A program made the position numbers and the translations under genes. A DNA stretch of 64,000 nt from Bugula neritina (Eukaryota > Bryozoa > Gymnolaemata > Cheilostomatida > Bugulidae): NCBI GenBank assembly GCA_964035545.1, contig OZ037766.1, forward strand, positions 15,454,722 through 15,518,721. The letters are read 5' to 3'. This document shows positions 49,301 to 61,100 of this stretch, in pieces. How positions within the stretch are numbered: the first letter of the stretch is position 1; every line of letters begins with the position of its first letter. Under the pieces are notes generated by a model, which was not told where the DNA came from, made no database searches, and saw only the letters and a program-made list of their open reading frames with translations.

Positions 49301-52300
49301 TTTGGAAGTGTTCCGTTCACAACCTTTTTTTTATAAATGGTAGACTTGTATTGAACATATTTTCAAGACATTACTCCATCTGTTCATTGCCTTGAAAAGG
49401 AGATTTTAAGATCACTCTATGAAGGTTTGTTAACATCTTGTATCTTTCTGACTACTTGCTGGCTAACTGTAGGCGGAAATGTTAAATTTTCGGGCTTGGG
49501 GTTTGGCTTTTTCTTAATAGGTTTGGAGCAATATCTGAATTCATCTTTGGCCTAGGGTAAACAGAAATTTTGTAGACACAAGTATAAATGTTAGCTTATC
49601 CGTAGTGGGTTACTAAACTAGGGTGTTCAAAATAGACTGTAATATGTATTTGTGAAAATAAATTGAACAAGTTATAACTCATTTTGCTACACATTTAAAA
49701 GAACTTCACTAAAGTTGAATGCCTATTGCCTTGAGGTGGACTTGTGAATAAAAGGGTGTGTTGAATTGAATACACCAATCCCTGCTACTTTAGTCATTTC
49801 ATTCTCTGATGCCTTCAGCTGATGTGCCTGTTCATATTTTCTAGATTTCATTTAGATTACACCACTTGTCTTGTTATTTCTTTTTTGCTTCTGAATTTAA
49901 GTATTTCACTCACTGTGTAACATTTCCACCACCAGCTCAAGTTTAAACAGTTATTATTGGCTTTAGTCGTGACTATTTTACTTGCCCTTATGAGTCATCA
50001 CTAAATTATTGGTCATGTAATTGTTTTAGTCTGTATACAAATGACAGTTTTACCTGTGCTTCGCTCATTGTGATTTCCATACAACAGTATTACTAAATTC
50101 AATACTAGTAATAAAACATAGATATTTGGCTAAAGCAGCTAATGCTATCCATTTTTGTTTACATATTAATTTATGCTGTATTATACATGTCATATAATTA
50201 TTCAAACAATGCCCTGGCTAGTTTGCTGTATAATATACTTACCTAAACTAAGAAACTTCCTTTAAGATGTGTCTTTTTTCTCCTGCTATAATAAGGAAAG
50301 TGATTGGTACTAAGTAAATAGATATTTCATAGGTAACATGCTTCTAGACAGGAAAGTGCTGGTGGTCATTGTGAAAGTTTCCTATCTTCATGATCACTTT
50401 GAAGTCATCAGTAACTTAAAGTTACTAGGTATCCTGCCCTTGTCACCAAGTCTAGTTCTCTACCATATCACAGGCAATGTAGACTGAGAACATCCCCTTC
50501 ACATATAGCCTGCAATCTTTGTTTTAGGAGCAAGTTAACAAGACTTATATGGAGTCTCACAAATTAGATCTTATGGCAGAGGTAGCAGAATTGAGGCTTC
50601 GATTGCAGACTGCCGAATCAGAGAAATCAGAATATAAAGACAGATATGAAGGGTTGCAGGTTGGTGCATGTACCGCATGTTCTGATTGGCCAGTTTACTA
50701 GCCACTCACTGTCCTTCTAAGTGATAGAGAGAGTGCTTGGGGAATACATCGGTAGTGCAAAATAAAAAATAGAAATCCAGGTTGACTTAATATCCTTAGT
50801 ATCTTTGAATATTGTAAATATTACAAAGTTGTCTTGTATGGTTATGTCTTTAATATCATCTCTTTATCGTCACCTTGAATGAGAAATTATCTCCTCATGT
50901 TAGTCATAGAATTCTCTCCGAGTAACAAGAATTTCAGAATTATATAAAGTTCTGAAATCAAATTAAATTATTCAGCTTTAGCTAAACAGACTAAACAGAG
51001 TTTGAATGTAGATTAGTCACTCCTCTGAACCTCACTGATTCACACTGTTATTGTTATCAGCTGATTGTTTACTGAGCATTCAGGGTGCTGCCAGTCATAG
51101 GGACTCGGCAGCAAACTCCCTGATTATTGTTTCTGTTATTACACTTGACTGGTGACCTGTAAGAAATAATATCCTCTGTTTGTGAAGCAGTGCAGTATTG
51201 TGTACAATGTCTTATATTTTATAGCTGTGTATGACAATATTAGGAGTTTCTTTGGCTAATATAGCCTTAATCATTTCTAGTATGTTATAGCTTTAGAGTA
51301 GCTACTACATTAGAAATAACTTACTGAATAATGTAACAAATGTACCATACTATAGACTTACATTAACATCATTTTTGTAAGTTTGATCAATACAGTCTCT
51401 CCTGCCATAGTGGACTCTGTGTAAACCATTAGCATACCAGCTGTCTTAGCTGATAATTTTTTGTATTGATGAAATCTAATCACTAGTTTTCGCTGCCTAG
51501 CCAATCACATGCTGTCTTTCATCATATTGAAAGTCAGCATGTGATTGGCTAGGCAGCCGTGACCTCTCTGGAGAGACAAAAGTGAAGTTAACGCAAACCC
51601 GAATTTTCTCACCTATTCTCACCTATATTCGATTTGTCCTGTTCAGGTTAACACAAACCCGAATGTTCCTTTAAATGTTCAGATGAGTTACATTTTTAAC
51701 AGAATATTGAGAATAAGAATTGACTCTACTTACAACTCTGCTTTGACTCGGTTGATATATTTTAGAACCAGGTACTGGAGTTACACGACCGCCTTATCCT
51801 CAGAGAAAGGGAAGTCACCGAACTGAAGGCACAGGTCAATAAAAATGGCTACCATAATATGAATGGTGGCTCAGGTATGTGAAGTATGTATATAATACAA
51901 GCACCCTGGTTACAGTATGTTTTAGCAAGTTTGGGGTTTGAGTTTTACTTCATACCATTGGGAGGTAACTCTCTTACAGCTGTATATGGTGCACTGATGT
52001 CGTGCTATTATAGGGTGTTATACGGGCAGTCTGGATAGAGAAGGCCTTCGACGTAGGCACTACAGTAAGCTAAGACTGCATGCTGTGTTACTGTCAATTT
52101 GTACCAGTGTTTATGGGTTACATCTAAATAACTAGCAGTGTGTGTGTAAACAGTGCATGCAAGTATCATGAGTCACTATGGAGTGTGTTTGAGGAGTTGT
52201 CAGTCCTCTATCTTTGTATTGAGGCCAGTTGAATGCTTGTGGTAGAGCAGATTAAGTAGTCCAGTATGCATGTGCAGTAGTTGTTACACTTGGCTCTTCT

Positions 52301-55300
52301 TACTTGCTGTGTTTTGTGGTGTTGATATTGTGAAAATCATAGCCTAATATCATTTAGTTCTGTACCTTAGAAATATCATCAGTAATACAGGCATTAGTTG
52401 CTTAGTGCGTCCATTCGCGTCTCTCTTTTCTATCATGTGTATATACTGCCACAAGTGAGAGTCACAGCTAGTGAGAGTGATAGTCAAAGTGAGTAATAGT
52501 GAGACTGGGGGGTGATTGAGAGTGAGAAAAGAAACTTCTCCAATACTTGTATGTCTGAGTAATGACACAGGTATAATACTGGTAGTAGGAGATAGACACT
52601 GCATTAGTATACTACAGAGACTGTGTAGTTCAGTACACTTGTTTGCATACTGTGTATGATCAGTCATTATTTTCAATAGCCTCAGAGGTAGAGAGTTTGA
52701 AGAAAACAGTCAATGACCTAATGATTGCTGGACAGGAAAAAGACAGGAAAATAAATGAATTGCGTAAAGGTAAACCTTCTATGTGTTGAATACTAATGTA
52801 TATTTGTACTAGAATAGATGGCATGTTATGAAACAGAGAAGTTTATTTCCTGTGGGCAGCCGATGGAAGCAATAGAATTCAGTCTGCAGCATAAGTAGTA
52901 GTTGTGGGGAGAGGTAAATGGCACTTCATAGTAGGAGATGGGCATTAACAAATAAAAGGAGACAACTTCCCATTGATGCATCGATTCATCATTGGGCAGT
53001 AGTATTTTACCAACACAGCTTGTATCATGCTGGCAGACACTGTGTTAAAATAAAACTGCTGCTTATTCATAGAACCACCCACTGATTTACCTCTTTGCTA
53101 TTCACAGTTCTAGCACTCTTGTAGGCTGACAGAGCAAGTTAATACTTTTAGTTCTACAATTCCTTATGACCCAAATAGTGTTCATTGTGTCAGTTGAGAT
53201 TTAAACTGTAACTTTGGCCTTCGTGCCTTTCGCTAACTGCTGCAGTAGCTTGTCACATGACTCATAGCTTATATAACTCAATAGCATAATCTACATAATC
53301 AATGTGAACAACTATATTTATAATATTAATAAATGTTTTGCTTATTCTTTATTCCAGCATCAATTGATCAGTCTCTAAGAGGTTAGATATTATATACTGG
53401 AATCTTTAGTTATCTAAGTGGATTTGGTGAACCTTTGCTTTGGATCCTAATTTGCTATTGTTTTGGCTGCTTCATCAAAACTAAAGCTATGGTTGAAATT
53501 TCTCCTTTGTCAGGTGTAATACATTTTTTCCAAAGCTAACACTTTTCAATTCTATTGCTTAACAAGGGAGGAGAGTAGGTTTAGAACACAGGCTCTGGGG
53601 TTAGTTGACTCATCTACTGCTAATCTAACACCACCTCACCACATTGAATACTTGAACCAAAGTTCTGTTACAGCTGTCAACACATATCAACGAGTTGAGG
53701 AAATAATTCTACAGTCTCAAGGTCGCCCAAGGTCAACAGGAAGTGATTCTTGTAGCTCAACTAATGACAGAACTGTTAGACCTTATGATCAAGAGGAGCG
53801 ACCAATCAGCGGTCTGATAAACAGGGGACTCCGGCAGAATGGTGGGCCGGCCATGACCAGTACTCCAGGTATTGTGTCGTAGATATTCCCCTCTTCATCT
53901 CCTGCTGTTTATCTGTCAGCTGATTATGACAAGGCAGTCTTCACCTTTACTTAGTAATCATTTGGTACTCCTCAATGCTATAACTGGCTTCTTTCCTAGT
54001 ATAACTTTTAACCATGTCTTGTTATTAGCTGTAGCATTATTTGAACTAAAAGCTTAAGAATTTTGCCTCAATATGTTATCAATCATTTTACTATGCACTG
54101 GTATTGTGGTACATAAACATAACGTTGCAGTGCAAGAAGGGCAAGTAAAGAAGCAAGCCACCGAACCACACCCAGTATCAGCTGTAGATGCTACTCCCAT
54201 CTCCATCACTGCTAGTGACGCCACCCCTGCTCCTACCACTACTGCAGCCACTGTGAAACGCTCAAATAGTTACGACGCTTCCAGGTTTAACAACGTTATT
54301 CTAGCGAGCACCAAGGAGGTGAGTTTTGTTAGTTGTGGTAGAGACGGTTGGCCGGTTTTTCATTGTATCCTTTGTCCATGACATGGGCTCTAAAATATGT
54401 CAAGTGTACTGATTTGTTACAATAGGGGAGTAAAACTCCTTCTATGTCGAGAAAAAATAACGTGAATATGAAACCTGCCCAACCTAATGGACTCTTGAGC
54501 AAGCATGCCAATGGCCACGCTGAAGCTGACGTAACAAGCGATGAGGATGACTTCAATGTCAAGGATGATCAGAAGAAGAAGAAAGCCGGATTCCGCAAGT
54601 TCTTTTCCAAGTAAGTGTCTGGTCATATCATCATGATGGAGTTTGATACTATGCAGGCAACTATGGCTCCATTCTCCATCACTGTTCTTTCTATATTCTT
54701 ATATGCGCTTTGTTTATTCGTTGTGTAGTCATGGAAACAGATAAACATACTTTAGTTTGGTCACCTAGTGCACAGTTGTCTTCTCTGCAATAGCTGTAAC
54801 TTGGTGTATTAGAGTTATTTTCTATATGCTAATAGATTGAAGAAAAGTTCTTCTCAAGAAGCGTTGGATGAGTTGGGAGGCAACCAAGGAGCCTTCAAAA
54901 GAGGTGGCGTTAGAGCAACTGCTGGACCCAGGCTAGGGTGGGGAGCTCAGACTAGAGGTCCCGGGACAAAGCCTCAGGGAGTAGAAGAACCAAGGACACC
55001 ATTCCGTCAGTGGGGAGCTGATGAGGTATCTTCTTGTGAACTGTAGTTGTAGTGTGTTTATACACTGTAATATGTACACTGTAGCTGTAGTGTGTACACT
55101 GTAGCTGTAGTATGTACACTGTAGCTGTAGTGTGCACACTGTAGCTGTAGTGTACACACTATAGCTGCAGTGTGTACAATGTAGCTATAGTGTGTGCACT
55201 GAGCTGTAACTGTATAAAGGATATTAAATGTTTCAACTGCTAATTTCTGAAAGATTTTAATCCATAGTTTGTATCACCTTAAGTATTATGTAGTTTTCAA

Positions 55301-57981
55301 CACACTTGCCTACTGTTTACATAATAACCTTACGATCTGCTGCAGGTTGCCATATGGCTCAACAACATGGGTCTCAACATTTATGCCTCGGAATGTCGGC
55401 GTTGGAATAAGACAGGCAAACAGATTCTGGAGGCCAGCTCTCAGGAGGTGGATAAAGAACTGAGAATATGCAACCCTCTGCACAGAAAGAAACTTCACCT
55501 TGCTCTGGAAGGTGGGGGCTTCTCATGTCTCTAATAATGTTCTTCACTCAGCAACTGAATAGTTTGCTATGCAATTGACATGTTATATGTGATTGAGGTA
55601 GAGTTGTCTTCTCATATTTATGTGATTTTAGATACCAGGAAAAGCCATAGCTGTCAAATAAATACTCTTTCAGGGTTGTGTGCCCATGCAATTTAATTTT
55701 ATAGTGAATTTCGCGCACGCATGTCTTCAATTAGTGTGTTAATATGGAGAGTAAGGTAGGTTTACGCAGCTACTTGCAAAAACAAGTCATTAAAATGTCA
55801 CTAATTAAAACCCTAGTTAGAAACGGAATTATACCTAATGACATGTATCGTAGATGCTCCCTAATTTTATTATTTCTTTGTGTGTGAAATGGGTATGCAG
55901 AGGGATTTTCAATACTGTATATGATGGTTAATAAAACTAGCTTTGATCACCTGATATATTTCTATGTATTCCTTGATTATAATGTTCATTATATTATCTT
56001 GAGAGAAATTCTTGTAACATTTTGTTGATGGTTTGATAGTTGCATATTGTTTAGTCAACATATTCATTGTTTCACAGCTCAAAGGAGTGGCAGTCGCAAA
56101 GACCAACTACTGTATAACCTCAAATCTGATTGGGTATCCAAATGGTTGGATGATATTGGGCTGCCTCAGTACAAGGACCAGTTCTTTGAGGCCCGTGTTG
56201 ATTCTAGAATGCTCAACTATATCACCGTGGTATGTGGTTGGTACACTGTAGTCGTGTGTCTGTGCTCATTCTGCCTTAGTGTTATGTATTTAAAATACTG
56301 TAGTTGTGTCTGTTTAAAAATATAATTAATTGTCTTTTGCTTTGCAGGAGGACTTATTATATATGAAGATAACAAATGCCCTTCATCATTCTAGTATTAG
56401 AAGGGGAATTGAAGTTTTGCGTAAACATAACTTTGATTTGTCAGCGTTGAAAAGGCGGCCGAGTGTATCGAACGCACAGACGGGCACCCAATCTGGCTCC
56501 TCCCCTTCTCACGATCCAACGTTATGGACAAACCACAGAGTGATGGAGTGGTTGAGATCTATAGATCTCAGTGAATATGCTGCCAACTTACGTGGCAGCG
56601 GTGTCAATGGTGCTCTCATTGTAAGTGCTGTTTGTAAAAAGCAAGTAACGCTTGTTTTTTATGTTTTGTATTTTCATTGTATATTTGTTATATATATTTG
56701 TTATATAATAATACTGATTTTGCATAGATTTTATTGATCACATTTTCTACACATGTGCCAGGCTAAGTAAATATTTCTGAGGAAAAAAATATTTGTAATT
56801 AATCATAGTTTCTATTTTTAAATACACCTTTCAACAATGTTCAGGATGTACTTGCACAAACACTGTATGTACATAAATATACAAAGCAAATATATAATAG
56901 TATTGTGTTGCTCTTTAAGTTTGAATTATCTCGATCGTTTGGTAATTTATAACGTTGATTTATAGAATATAGATATATGCCACTCTACTTTGTTTTCATA
57001 CTATGAAGAGCGTTTTGTGTTACCTTTTCTACCCATTTTGTCAGTTTGCCAAACACTTGCATTTTAATTTTTAGAATTGTCTCAGAATGGGTTTTTAAAA
57101 TCTGTTTACAAGTTGGTTTGATAAATATTATGAATGGAGTATTTTATGTTGTAGATGCTGGAGCCAAAGTTCACAGTGGAGCACTTAGCCTCTGTTCTCA
57201 ATATCCCCTCATCTAAAACTCTTCTAAGAAGACATCTAAGTGCACATTTTGTTAATTTGATTGGAAAAGAAAAGCATGACCTAAAATCTGAAGCTGAGAA
57301 TGGTCTGAGGCTTGAAATAAATACTAAAGTCAAATCTAAAAAGAATCCTTTTAAAAAAGGTTTGGAAACCTGTTATGTTTGATTAATTTATTCAATGATG
57401 TTTATATTCATTCTAAAGCAGAATACTGAACGTTGTCTATAGTGATAATATTACTGTAATATATTAATATGGTACTATAATATAACAATATATTGTTGTA
57501 TGCTATTATCTTAGCTCTATGCTTGATGTATAATGATAACTCTAACTTTATCATATCATAAGTTTAGTAATTAGCCTGTTGAGTTTGATTTGATGTGGCC
57601 ATAATACAGTTGCAAAATTCTTGTATCATATCTTACCTATTATTGTCCTACCTGCCATTCCTCTACCTACCTATACAAGTTCCTCTCTGATGGTATCAGC
57701 TGCATGTGCCTAACACTTCCTATTAACTGTATCATGTGACTTCTCTGTCTGTAGACTGCATCATGTGACTTCTTTGTCTGTAGACTGTATCATGTGACTT
57801 CTCTGTCTGTAGACTGTATCATGTGACTTCTCTGTCTGTAGGCCGGTCTACTACTGATTACTTGTGTCCAATGGACATGGAGCCCATCGATGCTCGGGCA
57901 GAAGATAAGCGAATCAAGGAGGCTGTTGCAATGTATAAGAAAGAGTTGAATAAGAATGAGCGACAGGACAAACTGGTCTAG
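40345..57981 (+). CDS. PPFIBP: Liprin-beta (PPFIA-binding protein family), complete
   Basis: Eighteen GT-AG exons join in frame to 2673 bases (890 residues; human liprin-beta 2 is about 880, beta 1 about 1010). Exons: 40345-40474, 43252-43454, 46012-46131, 47373-47492, 50528-50659, 51766-51874, 52014-52064, 52680-52769, 53358-53381, 53674-53868, 54131-54318, 54426-54610, 54836-55025, 55346-55511, 56078-56229, 56348-56620, 57155-57359, 57842-57981. Residues 130-330 are coiled coil with the family string KLDLMAEVAELRLRLQ and EKDRKINELR. Residues 330-515 are disordered. A conserved basic patch (KKKKAGFRKFF) and FKRGGVRATAGPRLGWG precede the SAM domains at about 570-634, 650-712 and 742-808; hallmarks are WLDDIGLPQYKDQF, TNHRVMEWLRSIDL and NIPSSKTLLRRHL. 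The YLCPM near the end is also family-typical. Liprin-beta scaffolds bind liprin-alpha at the cell cortex and synapses. The second in-frame ATG (40411, MSHQMD) aligns better with vertebrate starts. The coiled coil is shorter than in human beta 1 after exon 5, so an exon between 50660 and 51765 may be missed. Confidence 0.95.
41643..41818. repeat. 22-base minisatellite, eight units
   Basis: Eight successive 22-base units of the form TGTAGTGTTGTCTGTATTGA plus GT, with two sub-types (GCATGTATTGCG in the first three, TCTGTATTGA in the later ones). It lies in the first intron of the liprin-beta gene. A minus-strand open frame of 90 codons here is only a product of the repeat. Confidence 0.93.
43002..43075 (+). 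repeat. Possible tRNA-like SINE head
   Basis: GCCATGGTACAGTGGTTAAAGCA followed by a CTGGTCTAG stem-like string resembles the 5' half of a tRNA. No B-box is visible. It lies directly upstream of liprin-beta exon 2, which begins at 43252. Confidence 0.3.
51492..51557. repeat. Near-perfect 31-base hairpin in a liprin-beta intron
   Basis: The left arm starts GCTGCCTAGCCAATCACATG at 51492 and the right arm is its reverse complement ending at 51557. The first 23 bases pair without mismatch and six more pair after one mismatch, leaving a loop of only a few bases. The arms contain CCAAT/ATTGG. Downstream, GTTAACRCAAACCCGAAT occurs twice as a direct repeat (51588 and 51647). Confidence 0.88.
52014..52064 (+). 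CDS. PPFIBP: 51-base cassette exon of liprin-beta
   Basis: Flanked by TTATAG and GTAAGC, phase 1 at both ends, with an in-frame sequence CYTGSLDREGLRRRHY. Because it enters and leaves in phase 1 it can be skipped without changing the frame. It sits between two coiled-coil exons and adds a Gly/Arg-rich linker, which suggests optional use. Confidence 0.6.
53358..53381 (+). CDS. PPFIBP: 24-base microexon of liprin-beta
   Basis: Eight-codon exon between TATTCCAG and GTTAGA, phase 1 on both sides, encoding SIDQSLR with split codons at the ends. It joins the EKDRKINELRK coiled coil to AVNTYQRVEE in frame. Skipping it would also preserve the frame (the next exon begins in the same phase). The donor is weak (GTTAGA), consistent with regulated use. 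It could be a chance match. Confidence 0.5.
55044..55203. repeat. 20-base minisatellite just after a liprin-beta donor site
   Basis: About eight imperfect 20-base units of GTAGCTGTAGTGTGTACACT beginning 19 bases after the exon 13 donor at 55026. GTGTACAC inside each unit is self-complementary, so the array can form repeated small hairpins in the pre-mRNA. Confidence 0.9.
55669..55732 (+). repeat. Dispersed repeat fragment, copy 2
   Basis: Partner of 30563-30627 in the same orientation. The similarity covers AGGGTTGTGTGC through the CATG about 50 bases later. It lies in the intron between liprin-beta exons 14 and 15. Confidence 0.45.
57726..57841 (+). repeat. PPFIBP: Four 29-base repeats that each end in a 3' splice site
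   Basis: Four units, 57726-57754, 57755-57783, 57784-57812 and 57813-57841, each ACTGTATCATGTGACTTCTC or nearly so followed by TGTCTGTAG. The AG of the fourth unit is the acceptor of the last liprin-beta exon. The first three units present the same pyrimidine tract and AG. Confidence 0.93.
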
Positions 57982-58924
57982 TGATATACCATGTGATCTG
58001 GTGGCACGGGTCGCTATAAGAGAGGCTGGGCCAGGTGTTTCTGTCCTTAGAAATGGGCTTTTAGTCTTCGCTGGCATTTAATACTGCTGGTAAAATTCAA
58101 CCAGTAACTTCAAGTTAGTTGGTAGAACAATGGTGGTGGAGGTGAAGACCTATTCACATGCTTAGCTGGTATAAAAGTACTTAAGTAACACTACATATAG
58201 TAGTACCTGTCCAAAGTAGTGAAAGTACTACTCTTGGACTGCTTGATAGCACAGGTCATTACTAAGGACTTTATTGGTCTACCTTCTTAGTACACAAGTA
58301 TTTCTCACAATATCATACCTTATAATGTACATATCATTTATATGTTGAGCAACTTGCACTCTTATAGACTATAGCGCAAATCTTGACTTTATAGTTATCA
58401 TTCTATTTCCATTTTATGTAGGTAGGAAGTGAATCTTTATGATGTTAACTGATGTGCACATGTAAGCTGAGGAACTAGCAAATTTAGCTAGCATGTTCGG
58501 GTGGTAGTTGGGTTTCCCTAACTGTTTCTCTCAATATCTTAATATTTCAAACTTTTACAAAAATTAATTTTTACGAAAATCTCTGTGACCCAATTTTAAA
58601 TGCTATTAGAGTTTCTTCTGTTAGCACGATGCATTATTAAAGTACATTTTTATCATTCTAGTATTACACAGCTAACCGTGATGATTTATTTCTACCGCAT
58701 GATTTTATAATTAGACATTTATCTACTCTAAGCGCTCTCAAATACTTATTTGTTATTAATAGACAAGGGAATTTCTCTCAGTACTTTTGCAAAAAACTTA
58801 AATATGGACCTACTTATTTGTATGATTTTACTGTTATAGTTATATCACATTGAAGATGATTTTTAATTTCAGTTATTCATATTTTTATATGTGTACATAT
58901 CTTGCAATATTATATTCCCAAATT

Positions 58925-58930
58925 AATAAA
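58925..58930 (+). terminator. PPFIBP: Candidate polyadenylation signal of liprin-beta
   Basis: AATAAA about 940 bases after the stop codon, in an AT-rich stretch. It is only a candidate; nothing else marks the transcript end. Confidence 0.3.
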
Positions 58931-59451
58931 TATTTTACACTTATCTAAGCTTTAGTACAGAATACTTAAAATATGCGTTGCATATAATACATCAAAATTT
59001 GATGCTGCTACAACTGTATTGATATAGTCAAATGTTTACTAATGATAATGATATTTGACTAAAATTTACAATTGTTAATGGCTATGATTCTGGTTTCTAA
59101 AACCCAAAACTAACATGTATATATTAAATCAAATATTCAGATAAATTAAGTCACAGAGCTCGAAAAACACCTTGAGATAAACCCTCGCAAATTACAATGA
59201 GATGTGCTCTATAATTATAATATGTGTAATATGTAATAATAATACAGCACAGTTTGTTGTGAGGATGAGATTACTATAAAATAGTCAGACTTCTAGGAGT
59301 TGATGGAGCTACGCTTGAGTAGGCTGACACAGAACCTTGCTTCTTTAGTGGAAGAGGTAAAATCCTCTTGGGAATGTTATATCCTTCAGCTATTAAATGG
59401 TTGCTTATTGAAACTACAAAATATAGAATATTCTTCTGTATTTTATGCTAA

Positions 59452-59467
59452 GGGGGGGGGGGGGGGG
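59452..59467 (+). repeat. 16-base poly-G run
   Basis: An uninterrupted run of 16 G in otherwise AT-rich DNA. Shorter G runs occur at 5367-5382 and 26885-26893. The length is prone to sequencing error. Confidence 0.9.
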
Positions 59468-61100
59468 TCATTTTTGGGCAGAAGCTTTTGGCACTTTAAA
59501 TGGGTAATTTTAAGTATATTACTTATAAAGCTGGTAAGTTGCTTAAGTACAAGTAATTTAAATTAAGCTCTCTCTTAATTTTGATAGTGTCCGGCATATT
59601 TAAGGATTTTTTTATTTAAATCTTTTAGTAGATAAAGCGGATGTGCTACATGCTATGAGTATACTAACTACACTAAGTTGCAAGAAAGTAAAATTATGCT
59701 ATTATAGTTCAAAAGTGCAATTTTTTTATAAAAATGCAATCAAAAGCTAATATTTTTTATTACAATTTACCTCAGCACAAAACAACTTTGTACCGTTCAG
59801 CAGACTAACTGGAATAACTTGCTTAATTTAAAAAGTGATTTAGATGAAAAACAAGCCGTCTGCCGTTGAATAAAGCTAAAACCTTGTAAAACCAAACAAA
59901 TCTTTAACCATGCAATGCAGTAAACTCTAAGCCATGTGAGGGACAGATATTATACTGTACTATCAATGTTATACTACAATAACACACCAAGTTTCTGATA
60001 GTAAAAAAGGTTGGTTAAAAAGAGTTTAGGTAGCAAAACATACTAAGTGGAGTAGTATTTAGTCATAACTTCAGTGTTAAAAATATGTTTTTATGAAAAT
60101 AATGCATGTGATGTGCTAAAAATTTGATTAATAAATCTTAAGCAACACTTGAACTTGCATATTTCCAATGAAAAGTACAACATATTTGACTAAGTTGCAT
60201 ATTACTGGCTTCTGAATCTTGTCGCAATATTTCAATGGAAATGATACAGTCTGTATCAAGTAATAGAATTAAGAATATGATATGTAGGTAGTAGGTACAG
60301 TATATAGCAGCTCTTGCTTAAATTAAACTGCAAAGCACTACATGAATTATGTTTATGTATAAGCATAATATAATATTATAAGTTCAAATAATCAAGTACG
60401 AAAGGCAATTATATTAATCTTATTCAATATATAGATAAAAACGTTTACACCCAGCAAGTGTATATCATTTAGAAATACCAGTTATAACTGCTGTCACACT
60501 GTGACCTATCTGTTGATAGTTATACTTAAATAGTTTAACTTTAACTATCATGGTTTGCTAAGGGCATGACTTAATGCTGTTTTACAACATGCATGCAGTA
60601 CAAATATTTGTAAATTTGTAACAAAGCAATTACAGTTTGTTTACATATTTGAGCTGTGCAAATATAATGAAGTGAGCCACTACTAAGTGTAAATATTTGT
60701 AATATCTATGTTTGTGCAGCAGCTATTTTAAAGCTACAAATTTAGAAATGATGCTATTGTTTTTATCCAAATTCGATGAGCAAATTTATGCATAAGGCAG
60801 TAATGCTGATCTTAAAACATCACTTTTAATAATGAGTAGATTTTGAAGATTCTGTGAGAAATAAATTTATCAATTTAAAGTAATGAGACCAAAGTATCTT
60901 CCTATGTATATAAATAATGAGTTTGCAATATTTAAACTGTATTAAAACAGAATTACATATCAATTATACAAGTTTTAATACTAATGCAAATAATTATTTT
61001 ATGAGTTGGAAATGCAATCATTTTAAATGAAGACTAATCTGCCTGTGGGCAGCGTTTAAAACTGATAATGTAAATAAATTATAACAAAAAAGTGTATTAC

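Larger units (their letters stand above)
57982..61100. other. Liprin-beta 3' region and spacer to the death-domain gene
   Basis: The first kilobase is probably the liprin-beta 3' untranslated region. The rest is AT-rich with no convincing exon; the missing 3' exon of the minus-strand death-domain gene must lie here but was not found. Confidence 0.45.
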
